64,000 nucleotides of DNA. Source: Paracoccus nototheniae. Its GTDB lineage: Bacteria > Pseudomonadota > Alphaproteobacteria > Rhodobacterales > Rhodobacteraceae. The position numbers were made by a program, and so were the translations under genes. The stretch spans positions 1-64,000 of the forward strand of contig NZ_RQRT01000014.1 of assembly GCF_004335005.1 (NCBI RefSeq), written 5' to 3'. The notes under the pieces are model-generated. The model had not been told where the DNA came from. It did no database searches and saw nothing but the letters and a program-made list of their open reading frames with translations. Shown one piece after another: positions 47,434 to 55,511 of the stretch (positions are counted from its first letter, which is position 1; every line of letters begins with the position of its first letter).

Positions 47434-48777
47434 TTAGGCCAGCATTCCCATCGGGTTTTCCAGATGCTTGACGATGGCCTCCAGCAGCTGCGCGCCCAGG
47501 GCTCCGTCGATGACCCGGTGATCGACCGACAGCGTCATCGACATAACATTGCGCACGACGACCTCTCCGCCCTCGACGACTGCGGTCGGAATGCCCGCAC
47601 CCACCGCCAGAATGGCGCCATGCGGCGGGTTGATCACGGCATCGAAATTCTCGATCCCGAACATGCCCAGGTTGCTGATCGCAAAGCTGCCGCCCTGATA
47701 TTCATGCGGCGCCAGCTTCTTGGATTTGGCGCGTCCTGCCAGATCCTTCATCTCGGCCGACAGGGTGGACAGGGTCTTTTGATGCGCATCCTTCAGCACG
47801 GGCGTGAACAGCCCGCCTTCGATGGCAACCGCGACCGCCACGTCCGAGGGTTTCAGCTTGAGGATGCGATCCCCGGCCCAGACCGCATTCGCATCGGGCA
47901 CCTGTTGCAGGGCCAGTGCGCTGGCCTTGATGACAAAGTCGTTGACCGACAGCTTGACGCCCCGGCTTTCCAGCTGCTTGTTCAGCGTTGCGCGGAACGC
48001 CATCAGCGCGTCCAGCTTGGCCGAGCGGCGCAGATAGAAATGCGGGATGGTCTGCTTGGCCTCGGTCAGGCGGGCGGCGATGGTGCGGCGCATGCCGTCC
48101 AGCGTCACCTCTGTCGTCTCGCGGTCGGCATACATCTTCAGCACGGTTTCGGTCGACAGGCCTTTGGGGGCCTGCGCCGCTGCCGCTGCCGGGGCAGCGG
48201 CTGTGGCTGCCGGAGCAGCGGCAGCACCGGCCTTGGCGGGCTGCGCGCCGGGCTTGGCATTTTCGACATCGGCCTTGACGATGCGGCCATTCGGACCGCT
48301 GCCGGTGATCGCCGACAGATCCAGCCCCTTATCCGCCGCAATCCGCCGCGCCAGAGGCGAGGCAAAGACCCGGTCGCCATCGCGCGAGGGCGCGGCCTTG
48401 TCGCCCGACGAGGAGTCGCCCGCGACGGGCGCACCGATCGGGCCACCATAGCCCTTTTCGGCCGGCGCGGGTTCCGCATCCGGCTTGGCAGCATCCGGTT
48501 TGGCCTTGGGCGCAGCGATGTCGCCTGCCTCTTCGCCGTCTTCCAGCAGCACGGCGATCGCGGTGTTGACCTTGACCCCCGAGGTGCCCTCGGCGATCAG
48601 GATCTTGCCCATCACGCCCTCATCGACGGCCTCGAATTCCATCGTGGCCTTGTCGGTCTCGATCTCGGCCAGCACGTCGCCGGATTTGACGGTATCGCCT
48701 TCCTTGACCAGCCATTTGGCCAGCGTGCCCTCTTCCATGGTGGGGGAAAGGGCGGGCATCAGGATTTCCGTGGGCAT
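47434..48777 (-). CDS. pdhC: Pyruvate dehydrogenase E2, dihydrolipoamide acetyltransferase
   Basis: E2 core of the pyruvate dehydrogenase complex. One lipoyl domain occupies residues 1-80, with lipoylated Lys in [15 protein letters not shown] near residue 43. Then follow an Ala/Pro linker, the E1/E3-binding domain ([27 protein letters not shown], about 140-170), a second linker, and the catalytic domain ending in [14 protein letters not shown] with the catalytic His. Length 447. It is last in pdhA-pdhB-pdhC. Confidence 0.96.
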   Translation of the reverse strand: MPTEILMPALSPTMEEGTLAKWLVKEGDTVKSGDVLAEIETDKATMEFEAVDEGVMGKILIAEGTSGVKVNTAIAVLLEDGEEAGDIAAPKAKPDAAKPDAEPAPAEKGYGGPIGAPVAGDSSSGDKAAPSRDGDRVFASPLARRIAADKGLDLSAITGSGPNGRIVKADVENAKPGAQPAKAGAAAAPAATAAAPAAAAAQAPKGLSTETVLKMYADRETTEVTLDGMRRTIAARLTEAKQTIPHFYLRRSAKLDALMAFRATLNKQLESRGVKLSVNDFVIKASALALQQVPDANAVWAGDRILKLKPSDVAVAVAIEGGLFTPVLKDAHQKTLSTLSAEMKDLAGRAKSKKLAPHEYQGGSFAISNLGMFGIENFDAVINPPHGAILAVGAGIPTAVVEGGEVVVRNVMSMTLSVDHRVIDGALGAQLLEAIVKHLENPMGMLA

Positions 48778-48789
48778 CGCGCCTCTCCC

Positions 48790-50175
48790 TTACTTGTAGG
48801 TGACTTTTTTGCAGGCTGCGGCGATCTCGGCGGGCGTGATCAGCGCGTGCTTTTCCAGATTGGCGGCATAGGGCATCGGCACGTCCTTGCCGGTGCAGCA
48901 GATGACCGGCGCGTCCAGATAGTCGAACGCGTTCTCCATCAGATAGGCCGAGATATGGTTGCCGATGGCGCCAACGGGGAAGCCTTCCTCGACGGTCACG
49001 CAGCGGTTGGTGCGCTTGACCGATGTCAGGATGGCGTCGTAATCCAGCGGGCGCAGGGTGCGCAGGTCGATCACCTCGGCCTCGATCCCGTCTTCGGCCA
49101 GCAGTTTCGCGGCCTCCAGCGCATGCGCCACGCCGATGCCAAAGCTGACGATGGTCACGTCATCGCCCGACCGCACGGTGTTGGCCTTGCCAAAGGGGAT
49201 AGTAAAATCGGGCAGATCCGGTATCTCGAAGCTGCGCCCGTACAGGATCTCGTTTTCCAGGAAGATCACCGGGTTCGGGTCGCGGATCGCCTGTTTCATC
49301 AGGCCTTTCGCATCCGCCGCCGAATAGGGCATCACCACCTTGAGGCCGGGGATCGCCGCGAACCATGCCGCGAAATCCTGGCTGTGCTGGGCACCCACCC
49401 GGGCGGCGGCGCCGTTCGGGCCGCGGAACACGATGGGACAGCCCATCTGGCCCCCCGACATGTACAGCGTCTTGGCGGCCGAGTTGATGATGTGGTCCAT
49501 CGCCTGCATGGCAAAGTTGAAGGTCATGAATTCGACGATCGGGCGCAGGCCCGCCAGCGCAGCACCGGTGCCGATACCGGCAAAGCCGATCTCGCTGATC
49601 GGTGTGTCCACGACGCGGCGATGACCGAACTTGGCCAGCATGCCTTGGGTGATCTTGTAGGCGCCCTCGTATTCGCCGACCTCTTCGCCCATCAGGAACA
49701 CGGTCTCGTCGCGCTCCATCTCTTCGGTCATGGCCTCGCGCAGGGCTTCCCGCACGGTCATGGTCTTCATCTTGGTGCCTTCGGGCCAGTCGGGGCTGCG
49801 CGGCTTGGGCTGAGGCGTCTTGACCTCTTCGATGGCGGACTGGCCGGGCTGGCCGTCGGGCTTGTCACTGTCGTCGGCCCTGGCCTCGGCGGGCTTTTCG
49901 GCTTTGGGGGCGGGGGCCGCATCGGCGCTTTCGCCCTCTTCCAGCAGCACGCAGATGGCTGTGTTCACGGCGATGCCCGCCGTGCCCTCGGCCACCAGCA
50001 GCTTGCCCATGATGCCTTCATCGACGGCCTCGAATTCCATCGTGGCCTTGTCGGTCTCGATTTCGGCGATGATGTCACCGGATTTGACCGTGTCGCCTTC
50101 CTTTTTCAGCCATTTGGCCAAAGTGCCCTCTTCCATCGTCGGGGACAGGGCGGGCATGAGAATTTCGGTTGCCAT
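48790..50175 (-). CDS. pdhB: Pyruvate dehydrogenase E1 beta with N-terminal lipoyl domain
   Basis: E1-beta subunit, 461 residues. Unlike the mitochondrial form it begins with its own lipoyl domain, nearly identical to that of PdhC ([37 protein letters not shown]), followed by a Pro/Ala/Asp linker and the transketolase-like domain from about residue 135 ([27 protein letters not shown]). This lipoyl-E1-beta arrangement is known in alphaproteobacteria. ATG 50175 follows GAGGGG. The lipoyl parts of pdhB and pdhC share DNA similarity and could recombine. Confidence 0.95.
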   Translation of the reverse strand: MATEILMPALSPTMEEGTLAKWLKKEGDTVKSGDIIAEIETDKATMEFEAVDEGIMGKLLVAEGTAGIAVNTAICVLLEEGESADAAPAPKAEKPAEARADDSDKPDGQPGQSAIEEVKTPQPKPRSPDWPEGTKMKTMTVREALREAMTEEMERDETVFLMGEEVGEYEGAYKITQGMLAKFGHRRVVDTPISEIGFAGIGTGAALAGLRPIVEFMTFNFAMQAMDHIINSAAKTLYMSGGQMGCPIVFRGPNGAAARVGAQHSQDFAAWFAAIPGLKVVMPYSAADAKGLMKQAIRDPNPVIFLENEILYGRSFEIPDLPDFTIPFGKANTVRSGDDVTIVSFGIGVAHALEAAKLLAEDGIEAEVIDLRTLRPLDYDAILTSVKRTNRCVTVEEGFPVGAIGNHISAYLMENAFDYLDAPVICCTGKDVPMPYAANLEKHALITPAEIAAACKKVTYK

Positions 50176-50188
50176 ATGTCGTGACCCC

Positions 50189-51223
50189 TCAGGCGTTTTC
50201 TTCGGCGCTGCCCTGGGGCAGTTCGGCGGCATAGATGTCGGTCCACAGCTCGTCCAGGGCGGGCTCGGGGCTTTCCTTGGCGAATTCGGCGCTGTCGTTG
50301 ACGATCTCCTTGATCTCCTTGTCGAGCGCTTTGAGTTCGTCCTCGGTCGCGTGGCTGCCGGTCAGCAGCATCTCGCGGATATTCTCGATCGGGTCGCGTT
50401 CGTCGCGCATCTTCTGCACCTCTTCGCGGGTCCGGTACTTGGCCGGGTCCGACATCGAGTGGCCGCGATAGCGATAGGTCATCACCTCGAGGATGTAAGG
50501 CCCCTTGCCGGCGCGGCAATGCGCCACGGCCTTTTCGCCCGCCGCCTTGACGGCCAGCACGTCCATGCCATCGACCTGTTCGCCGGGGATGCCGAAAGCC
50601 TCGCCCCGACCGAAGAAGGTCGTCGATTTGGTCGAGCGGCTGACCGACATGCCCATGGCATATTGATTGTTCTCGATCACGAAGACGATCGGCAGATCCC
50701 ACAGTTCGGCCATGTTATAGGTCTCGTAGACCTGACCCTGGTTGGCCGCGCCATCACCGAAATAGGTGAAGGTGACGTTGTCATTGCCCAGATACTTGTC
50801 AGCAAAGGCAAGCCCTGCGCCAAGCGGCACCTGCGCCGCGACGATGCCGTGACCGCCATAGAAGTGCTTTTCGCGGCTGAACATGTGCATGCTGCCGCCC
50901 TTGCCCTTGGAATAGCCGTCCTGACGACCCGTCAGCTCGGCCATGACGCCGCGCGCCTCCATCCCGCAGGCCAGCATATGGCCGTGGTCGCGATAGCTGG
51001 TGATGCGCTTGTCGCCCTCTTTCGCGCAGGCCTCGAGGCCCACGACGACGGCTTCCTGTCCGATGTAAAGATGGCAGAAACCACCGATCAGACCCATGCC
51101 GTAAAGCTGTCCGGCCTTTTCCTCGAATCGGCGGATCAGCAGCATGTCGCGATAGTATTGCATCAATTCGTCTTTAGAGACGTTCGAAGCCACCTCTGTC
51201 TGGGGGCTCGGTTTCCTGGCCAT
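50189..51223 (-). CDS. pdhA: Pyruvate dehydrogenase E1 alpha
   Basis: E1-alpha subunit, 344 residues, binds thiamine diphosphate. The TPP motif [20 protein letters not shown] begins near residue 178, and the phosphorylation-loop region [16 protein letters not shown] near 270 is conserved, although kinases are not expected in bacteria. TTGGAGGA before the ATG is a good ribosome binding site. First gene of the operon; pdhB starts 13 bases after its stop. E3 (lpd) is not adjacent. Confidence 0.96.
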   Translation of the reverse strand: MARKPSPQTEVASNVSKDELMQYYRDMLLIRRFEEKAGQLYGMGLIGGFCHLYIGQEAVVVGLEACAKEGDKRITSYRDHGHMLACGMEARGVMAELTGRQDGYSKGKGGSMHMFSREKHFYGGHGIVAAQVPLGAGLAFADKYLGNDNVTFTYFGDGAANQGQVYETYNMAELWDLPIVFVIENNQYAMGMSVSRSTKSTTFFGRGEAFGIPGEQVDGMDVLAVKAAGEKAVAHCRAGKGPYILEVMTYRYRGHSMSDPAKYRTREEVQKMRDERDPIENIREMLLTGSHATEDELKALDKEIKEIVNDSAEFAKESPEPALDELWTDIYAAELPQGSAEENA

Positions 51224-51317
51224 GCGGGGTATCCTCCAAGAGCGCGGTCGGAATAGTTCAGCGTTAAACTATCCGTAGCGCATCCCCGCCAGCCGTGCAA
51301 TCCCGGCCATCTTCAGG
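51224..51317 (-). promoter_or_regulatory. Likely pdhA promoter region
   Basis: On the minus strand TTGCAC is followed 17 bases later by TACGGA, a plausible sigma-70-type pair. ATAGTT (51253-51258) and AACTAT (51267-51272) form a 6-bp inverted repeat overlapping the likely transcription start and may be an operator. No known PdhR site was recognised. Confidence 0.35.
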
Positions 51318-51611
51318 CTAACGCAGCAGCACCTCATCGGCGCGCAGCAGGCCCAGAACCTCGCGCGCACGTTCGTCCAGAAGGTCCAGATCCAGATAAT
51401 CGTCGGACAGGCGGCGGGTCAGATTCTGCATCTGGGCCACTTCGGCGCGCAGGGCGTCGCGCTGCACCTCCAGCTCGGTCGTCTCGGAGACGATCTGGAT
51501 GCGGCGCAGGATCCCGGACGGGCCCTGAACGGCCGCATAGGCGAAATACAGTCCCAGAAGGACCGTCAGGACCAGAAAGACGGTGGCGCCGATGGACAGG
51601 CGTTGGGGCAT
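51318..51611 (-). CDS. FtsB/DivIC family septum formation protein
   Basis: A 97-residue bitopic protein: one membrane helix (about residues 8-28) and a periplasmic coiled coil (ELEVQRDALRAEVAQMQNLTRRL, split, about 46-68), followed by LLDERAREVLGLLRADEVLL, the typical end of FtsB/DivIC. It would join FtsL and FtsQ in the divisome; ftsL is at 57112. Its place upstream of pdhA on the same strand is common in alphaproteobacteria. Confidence 0.88.
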   Translation of the reverse strand: MPQRLSIGATVFLVLTVLLGLYFAYAAVQGPSGILRRIQIVSETTELEVQRDALRAEVAQMQNLTRRLSDDYLDLDLLDERAREVLGLLRADEVLLR

Positions 51612-51693
51612 GGGCAGTTCCTTGTCACGGCGCAGATCATGCCACAGCCGCGCGCCTTGGGGAATCCCCCAGATGCGGGGCCGGGCGGGGCCG

Positions 51694-52473
51694 TCAGGCG
51701 CGATCGCGAAAGATCTGTTCCAGCTGGCGGGCGTGATCGGCCAGCCCCCAGGGCGGGTTCAGGACGAACATGCCCGATCCGGTCATCGAATGGCCGGGAC
51801 GGGCGGGGGGGAAGGCTACCTCGGACAGCATCGCATCGGGAAAATCGGTGACCAGCTGGGCGGTCATGCCCAGATGGCGGTGGTCGGGCAGGATCGGATA
51901 CCACAGCGCGATCACACCCACGTTCCACTTGCGCGCGATCAGCCCGATCTGGCGCGGGATCGCGGCATAGTCGGTCTTGACCTCGTAGCTGGGATCGATC
52001 AGCAGCATGCCGCGGCGCGGATCGGGCGGGCAGATCGCCTGCGCCATGGCGAAACCGTCCTGCTGATGCAGCGCGGCAAAGCCCGCGACGCGGCGCAAGG
52101 CCTGAAATTCCGCCGGGTGCAGTTCGGCCAGATGGGCGCGATCTTCGAATCGCAGAAAATGCGATGCGATCAACGGCGAGCCGGGATAGGCATCGGCGCC
52201 CCGGCTGTCGCGGATCGCGCGCAGCGCGCGCATCAGCGGGTGGTCATCGGGCAACCAGCCCTGCGCCAGCGCGCGGTCGATGCCCTGCGCGGCCTCTTGC
52301 GTTTTTTGCGCTTCGGGGCCGGTCAGATCGTACAGACCCCGCCCGGCATGGGTTTCCAGATAGGACAAGGGCTTGTCCTTGCGCGTCAGATAATCCAGCG
52401 CCACCGCCAGCAGCGCGTGCTTGTGCAGGTCGGCCAGATTTCCGGCATGATAGGCATGTTGATAGCTGAGCAT
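51694..52473 (-). CDS. rlmJ: 23S rRNA (adenine-2030-N6)-methyltransferase RlmJ
   Basis: RlmJ methylates A2030 of 23S rRNA. The 259-residue protein starts MLSYQHAYHAGNLADLHKHA, a very typical family start, and has the SAM-binding ETHAGRGLYDL and the catalytic LLIDPSYE (DPPY-type) near 160. YPILP and GSGMFVLNPPW appear near the end as in relatives. Transcribed toward the FtsB-like gene after 82 bases. Confidence 0.93.
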   Translation of the reverse strand: MLSYQHAYHAGNLADLHKHALLAVALDYLTRKDKPLSYLETHAGRGLYDLTGPEAQKTQEAAQGIDRALAQGWLPDDHPLMRALRAIRDSRGADAYPGSPLIASHFLRFEDRAHLAELHPAEFQALRRVAGFAALHQQDGFAMAQAICPPDPRRGMLLIDPSYEVKTDYAAIPRQIGLIARKWNVGVIALWYPILPDHRHLGMTAQLVTDFPDAMLSEVAFPPARPGHSMTGSGMFVLNPPWGLADHARQLEQIFRDRA

Positions 52474-52512
52474 GGACCCGCTTTAGCGCGGCATCCGGGC
52501 CGGGGAAAGCCG

Positions 52513-52728
52513 TCAATCGGTGCGGCGCAGTTCCGAGCGGCCCTTGAGCACCTGATCGCCATCCGTCTGTTCGATCAGATAGGCGGGATCGGATGCGCTG
52601 GCCTTGCGGGTGATCGTGCTGCCCTTGATGGTCCGTTCGACATCCCGGGTAAAAATCTGCGTGATCTTGCCGCTGGCGGTGTGGCCTGCCCAATCCCATG
52701 CGACCTTGGTTCCCTTGCGCAGAATCAT
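52513..52728 (-). CDS. DUF2945 small protein
   Basis: A 71-residue protein of the DUF2945 (hypervirulence-associated, Tudor-like) family: MILRKGTKVAWDWAGHTASGKITQIF and ASDPAYLIEQTDGDQVLK match the family core. Function is unknown. The ribosome binding site GGAGG lies seven bases upstream and is enclosed in the 3' arm of a perfect hairpin (52732-52754). The gene lies directly downstream, in the same direction, of the anti-Shine-Dalgarno RNA array, so it may be the last gene of that transcript. The upstream open frame through the array is not a gene. Confidence 0.8.
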   Translation of the reverse strand: MILRKGTKVAWDWAGHTASGKITQIFTRDVERTIKGSTITRKASASDPAYLIEQTDGDQVLKGRSELRRTD

Positions 52729-52731
52729 GAT

Positions 52732-52754
52732 GCCTCCGACGAGCTGTCGGAGGC
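52732..52754 (-). promoter_or_regulatory. Hairpin hiding the ribosome binding site of the DUF2945 gene
   Basis: GCCTCCGAC and GTCGGAGGC form a perfect 9-bp stem with a 5-base loop; on the minus strand the GGAGG of the ribosome binding site is in the 3' arm, three bases before the ATG. It may block translation or act as a terminator of the array transcript. No T run follows, which favours the translation role. Confidence 0.6.
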
Positions 52755-52791
52755 AATGCGCGGCTATCTGATGTGGTTCCGGAAGGAAGGC

Positions 52792-52860
52792 GCGGCGACC
52801 TCCAGGGAGGAGGAGGGAGGTCGCCGCTGAACGCTGGCCCAGGGAGGAGGAGGGGCCGCG
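52792..52860 (-). ncRNA. CcsR/cuckoo-like small RNA candidate 6
   Basis: Last pair in transcription order. The hairpin at 52832-52860 (GGCCC/GGGCC plus CGC/GCG with a bulge) is followed by a perfect 12-bp hairpin at 52792-52827 (GCGGCGACCTCC on plus). Both loops carry CCTCCTCCC on the minus strand. It is a near-exact copy of candidate 4. Pairing of hairpins into one RNA is inferred from the known two-hairpin family. Confidence 0.72.
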
Positions 52861-52867
52861 TATGGGG

Positions 52868-52942
52868 GGCAGTACCGGCCCAGGGAGGAGGAGAGGCCGT
52901 ACCGCCAGCGCCAGATCCGGGAGGGAGGAGAGAACCCGGCGC
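52868..52942 (-). ncRNA. CcsR/cuckoo-like small RNA candidate 5
   Basis: Hairpins at 52908-52942 (CCGGG/CCCGG, loop with TCTCCTCCC) and 52868-52906 (GTAC-GGCC stem with a one-base bulge, loop with CCTCCTCCC), one base apart; about 75 nt together. Copy of candidate 3 with an uninterrupted CCCGG arm. Confidence 0.72.
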
Positions 52943-52976
52943 AACCGTATGCCGCGAATGAGGCGGCTATGAGAGC

Positions 52977-53045
52977 GCGGCGACCTCCAGGGAGGAGGAG
53001 GGAGGTCGCCGCTGAACGCTGGCCCAGGGAGGAGGAGGGGCCGCG
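52977..53045 (-). ncRNA. CcsR/cuckoo-like small RNA candidate 4
   Basis: Hairpins at 53017-53045 and 52977-53012, the latter with a perfect 12-bp stem. Both loops carry CCTCCTCCC on the minus strand; about 69 nt together. Nearly identical to candidate 6, 185 bases away. Confidence 0.72.
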
Positions 53046-53052
53046 TATGGGG

Positions 53053-53128
53053 GGCAGTACTGGCCCAGGGAGGAGGAGAGGCCGTACCGCCAGCGCCAGA
53101 TCCGGGAGGGAGGAGAAGAACCCGACGC
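53053..53128 (-). ncRNA. CcsR/cuckoo-like small RNA candidate 3
   Basis: Hairpins at 53093-53128 (CGGG/CCCG core, loop with TCTCCTCCC, one base longer than in candidate 5) and 53053-53091 (bulged GTAC-GGCC stem, bulge T in place of C). About 76 nt together. Confidence 0.72.
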
Positions 53129-53163
53129 AACCGTATGCCGCAGATAAGGCGGCTATGAGTTAT

Positions 53164-53233
53164 GCGGCGACCCCTGGGAGGAGGAGCGGGGCCGCCGCTG
53201 TTGCACTGAACCCGGGGAGGAGGTCGGGTTCGG
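53164..53233 (-). ncRNA. CcsR/cuckoo-like small RNA candidate 2
   Basis: Hairpins at 53206-53233 (CTGAACCCG arm, one G-T pair, loop with CCTCCTCCC) and 53164-53198 (11-bp stem with one mismatch, related to the GCGGCGACC stems of candidates 4 and 6). About 70 nt together. Confidence 0.72.
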
Positions 53234-53244
53234 GCGCAGCTTGG

Positions 53245-53317
53245 GGCGACATCCCTCAGGGAGGAGGAGAGGGGGATGTCGCCAGACCCGGGCCCCTGGG
53301 AGGAGGTAAGGGCCGGG
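53245..53317 (-). ncRNA. CcsR/cuckoo-like small RNA candidate 1
   Basis: First pair after the DUF1127 stop. Hairpins at 53287-53317 (GGCCC/GGGCC with flanking CCC/GGG) and 53245-53283 (perfect 11-bp GGCGACATCCC stem). Both loops have CCTCCTCCC on the minus strand; about 73 nt together. Confidence 0.74.
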
Positions 53318-53328
53318 AAAGGGAATTC

Positions 53329-53556
53329 TTAGGAAGCCGAGCCCCAGGCCGCTTCATGCGCCAAGCGGGTGATCATCGAACGGCTGATGCCCAGATCATC
53401 AAGATCGCGGGTGGTCAGCGCGTTGAGTTCACGCACGGTCTGGCGGTAAACGGCGCGGCGGGCGCGGTTTTCCTGCATCCGCTGGATCGCGGTCAGCAGG
53501 CGGCCACGCAGGCCGGCTTCGGCGGTGGCGTTCTGTGCTTGGGCGATAACAGCCAT
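53329..53556 (-). CDS. DUF1127 protein, CcaF1-like RNA-binding protein
   Basis: A 75-residue basic protein with the DUF1127 core VRELNALTTRDLDDLGISRSMI near the C-terminus (about residues 42-63) and an Arg-rich helix LLTAIQRMQENRARRAVYR before it. In Rhodobacter sphaeroides the gene in this position encodes CcaF1, which binds RNA and influences maturation of the co-transcribed CcsR small RNAs. Start 53556 has AAGGA eight bases upstream; the longer frame to 53688 has no such support. Expression from a heat-shock or oxidative-stress sigma factor is expected by analogy; only a weak RpoH-like CTTCAA with TCATGAT (53717-53744) was found. Confidence 0.88.
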   Translation of the reverse strand: MAVIAQAQNATAEAGLRGRLLTAIQRMQENRARRAVYRQTVRELNALTTRDLDDLGISRSMITRLAHEAAWGSAS

Positions 53557-53894
53557 TGTCGTATCCTTTCGGTTCATCTCGTCTGCGCCGTTCCCGGATT
53601 GGCCCGGCGTTTCGTTGAGTTGAAGATGGACCCTGACGCCCTCTGGCACAACGGACTCTTTCGGAATGCTGCCATGCAGCAATTGCATGACTGAGGCTGA
53701 CCTATCGCCGTCTTAGATCATGAAAACTTGTCACAAAATTGAAGCGATACATCCGTTAGCGATCACAGAAACACGGCAAAATCCCCGCTTTTCAAGGCGC
53801 TTAGCGGGGTCCGTGCCACCATTGTCGCAGGGGTGTTGAGACCTGGGCCGGGATGCTTCATGGTGGCCTGCACACAAAGACACAGGTCGGTCAC
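53557..53894. promoter_or_regulatory. Divergent DUF1127 / mrp intergenic region
   Basis: This 338-base gap holds the promoters of the DUF1127-small RNA unit (minus) and mrp (plus). The stretch 53710-53765 is AT-rich. On minus, CTTCAA and TCATGAT are 15 bases apart; on plus, TTGTCA near 53729 and ATACAT near 53747 are possible elements. All are weak. No other coding frame looks real. Confidence 0.35.
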
Positions 53895-54986
53895 ATGTCC
53901 CTTTCCCGCGAAGCGGTCCTTACGGCAATCTCGGATATCGGTCTTCCGCAAGGGGGAACCCTGGGTCAGGCAGACCTGATCCGGGCCCTTGTGGTCGATC
54001 AGGACACGATCCGATTCGTGCTGGAGGTCGAGAATGCGGCCACCGCCGAAGCCATGAAGCCGGTCGAAGCCGAGGCCCGCGCCCGTCTGGAACGCCTGCC
54101 CGGTGTCACCCGGGTGCAGATCGTCATGACCGCGCCCGCCAAGGCGCCGCCACCCAAGGCCGTGTCGGGGCAGGGCGAGGCACCGTCGCTGAAGATCGGC
54201 GGGCATGCCAAGCCGCAGGCCGGACCACAGGCGATCCCCGGCGTGCGCAACATTGTGGCCATCGGATCTGGCAAGGGGGGCGTGGGCAAATCGACCGTTA
54301 CCTCGAACCTGGCGGTGGCGCTGGCGCGGGCGGGACGCAAGGTGGGGCTGCTGGACGCCGATATCTATGGCCCCTCGCAGCCGCGCATGATGGGCGTGTC
54401 GGGCAGGCCCGCCAGCCCGGACGGCCAGCGGATCGACCCGCTGCATGCGCATGGCGTCACCGTCATGTCGATCGGGCTGATGCTGAAAGAGGGCGAGGCG
54501 CTGGTCTGGCGCGGCCCGATGCTGATGGGCGCGCTGCAACAACTGCTGCAACAGGTGAACTGGGGCGAACTGGACGTGCTGCTGATCGACCTGCCGCCCG
54601 GCACCGGCGATGTGCAGCTGAGCCTGTGCCAGAAGGCCCCCGTCACCGGCGCGATCATCGTGTCGACCCCGCAGGACGTGGCACTGCTGGATGCGCGCCG
54701 CGCCATCGACATGTTCAACAAGCTCAAGACCCCGGTTCTGGGCCTGATCGAGAACATGTCCACCTATATCTGCCCCCAATGCGGGCACGAGGCGCATCTG
54801 TTCGGCCATGGCGGTGTCGAGGCCGAAGCGCAGGCCCTGGGTCTGCCCTTCATGGGCGCGCTGCCCCTGCAGCTGGAGGTCCGGCTGGCCGGTGATTCGG
54901 GCACGCCCGCCGCGATGGGCGAGGGGGCGGTGGCGGACGCCTATGCCCGTCTGGCCGACCGGCTGATCAACGACGGCATCGCCTGA
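53895..54986 (+). CDS. mrp: Iron-sulfur cluster carrier ATPase Mrp/ApbC
   Basis: P-loop ATPase that carries Fe-S clusters. The 363-residue protein has an N-terminal DUF59-like domain (about 1-75), a Pro/Ala linker, Walker A SGKGGVGKST near 125-134, and the cluster-binding CxxC in YICPQCGHEAHLFG near 290. Start ATG 53895 gives the usual MSLSREAVLTAIS; ribosome binding site is weak. It is monocistronic, followed by a hairpin at 55021-55047. Confidence 0.95.
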   Translation: MSLSREAVLTAISDIGLPQGGTLGQADLIRALVVDQDTIRFVLEVENAATAEAMKPVEAEARARLERLPGVTRVQIVMTAPAKAPPPKAVSGQGEAPSLKIGGHAKPQAGPQAIPGVRNIVAIGSGKGGVGKSTVTSNLAVALARAGRKVGLLDADIYGPSQPRMMGVSGRPASPDGQRIDPLHAHGVTVMSIGLMLKEGEALVWRGPMLMGALQQLLQQVNWGELDVLLIDLPPGTGDVQLSLCQKAPVTGAIIVSTPQDVALLDARRAIDMFNKLKTPVLGLIENMSTYICPQCGHEAHLFGHGGVEAEAQALGLPFMGALPLQLEVRLAGDSGTPAAMGEGAVADAYARLADRLINDGIA

Positions 54987-55020
54987 TCCGGGAAATCACG
55001 GGAGGTCTGGGAAAACCTGG

Positions 55021-55047
55021 GGCGAGGGCGGAGCATCCGCTCTCGCC
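55021..55047 (+). terminator. Hairpin after mrp
   Basis: GGCGAGGGCGGA and TCCGCTCTCGCC form a 12-bp stem with one G-T pair around GCA, 34 bases after the mrp stop. No T run follows, so terminator activity is not certain. Confidence 0.55.
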
Positions 55048-55511
55048 GCCGTGATTGCGCGTGATCCGAGGCTGAATTTTAATCGGACTGCCGCGAGTTT
55101 CGGCTTGCTCTGCCGTGAACTGTGGTGAAATCGCCTCAGCCGGCGACATTTCTCTCATAAAGCCTTCATTCCATATTTGGTGTTGTCCATTGGCAACGCC
55201 ACTATTTGTGCTGCACAAATCGCGCATATCGGCGACAGTCTTGATTCGTTCCCCCAATGACGCCCCTGCGGGATACTGCCTAAGGGTGAACAAGCCCGTT
55301 GCTTCCCATGAAATCCCATGTCACAACGAACTCACGAAGACGGGCAGTAAATGGGGCGACAAGACCCCGCGAAGGCGAAGCAGTACTTCATACAGGCAAC
55401 CGTTTTCCAACATAGCCGGCCCACGCGTGCGAGCAGCACCTCCCCCAGGTGGCGCGTCAAGGGTCGGCAACCAACCCCGCAAAGGGGCCCGGGGTAATCG
55501 GGAACGAGGGC
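55048..55511 (+). promoter_or_regulatory. mrp-mraZ intergenic region, expected dcw promoter and start of leader RNA
   Basis: More than 450 bases without a gene. It contains a near-perfect palindrome ATTTGTGC-T-GCACAAAT at 55204-55220 and an AT-richer part (55130-55260). The promoter of the division cluster must lie in the second half; TTGATT at 55241 and TTGCTT at 55299 are possible -35 boxes, but no clear -10 was seen. MraZ-type GTGGG repeats were not found. Confidence 0.4.

Larger units (their letters stand above)
52792..53317 (-). repeat. Array of twelve hairpins with anti-Shine-Dalgarno loops
   Basis: Twelve consecutive inverted repeats fill this 526-base segment. Each has a different GC-rich stem of 5-12 bp but almost the same loop. 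On the minus strand ten loops contain CCTCCTCCC and two (in candidates 3 and 5) have TCTCCTCCC. They fall into three blocks of four hairpins (53164-53317, 52977-53128, 52792-52942) separated by spacers of about 35 bases that themselves hold GCCGC/GCGGC. Blocks two and three are tandem copies with a 185-bp period. The array starts 11 bases after a DUF1127 stop codon. This is the organisation of the CcsR genes of Rhodobacter sphaeroides. Confidence 0.88.

Noticed and set aside
47419-50184. 921-codon open frame opposite pdhB and pdhC
   Set aside because: Composition is that of an antisense shadow (Gly, His, Arg, Asp rich) and the two lipoyl domains produce its internal repeats.
52795-53130. Coding frames through the hairpin array extending the DUF2945 gene upstream
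   Set aside because: The frame gives Pro/Leu/Ser repeats made by the hairpins; DUF2945 begins at 52728 with its own ribosome binding site.
52792-53317. Plus-strand reading of the array as a CsrB/RsmZ-like RNA with GGA loops
   Set aside because: Read on plus, the loops are GGGAGGAGG and resemble CsrA-binding hairpins. The DUF1127 gene 11 bases upstream on the minus strand and the known CcsR layout favour the minus strand. Strand-specific RNA data would settle it.
52792-53317. CRISPR array
   Set aside because: The repeated part is only a 9-12 base loop inside different stems, spacing is irregular, and no cas gene is present.
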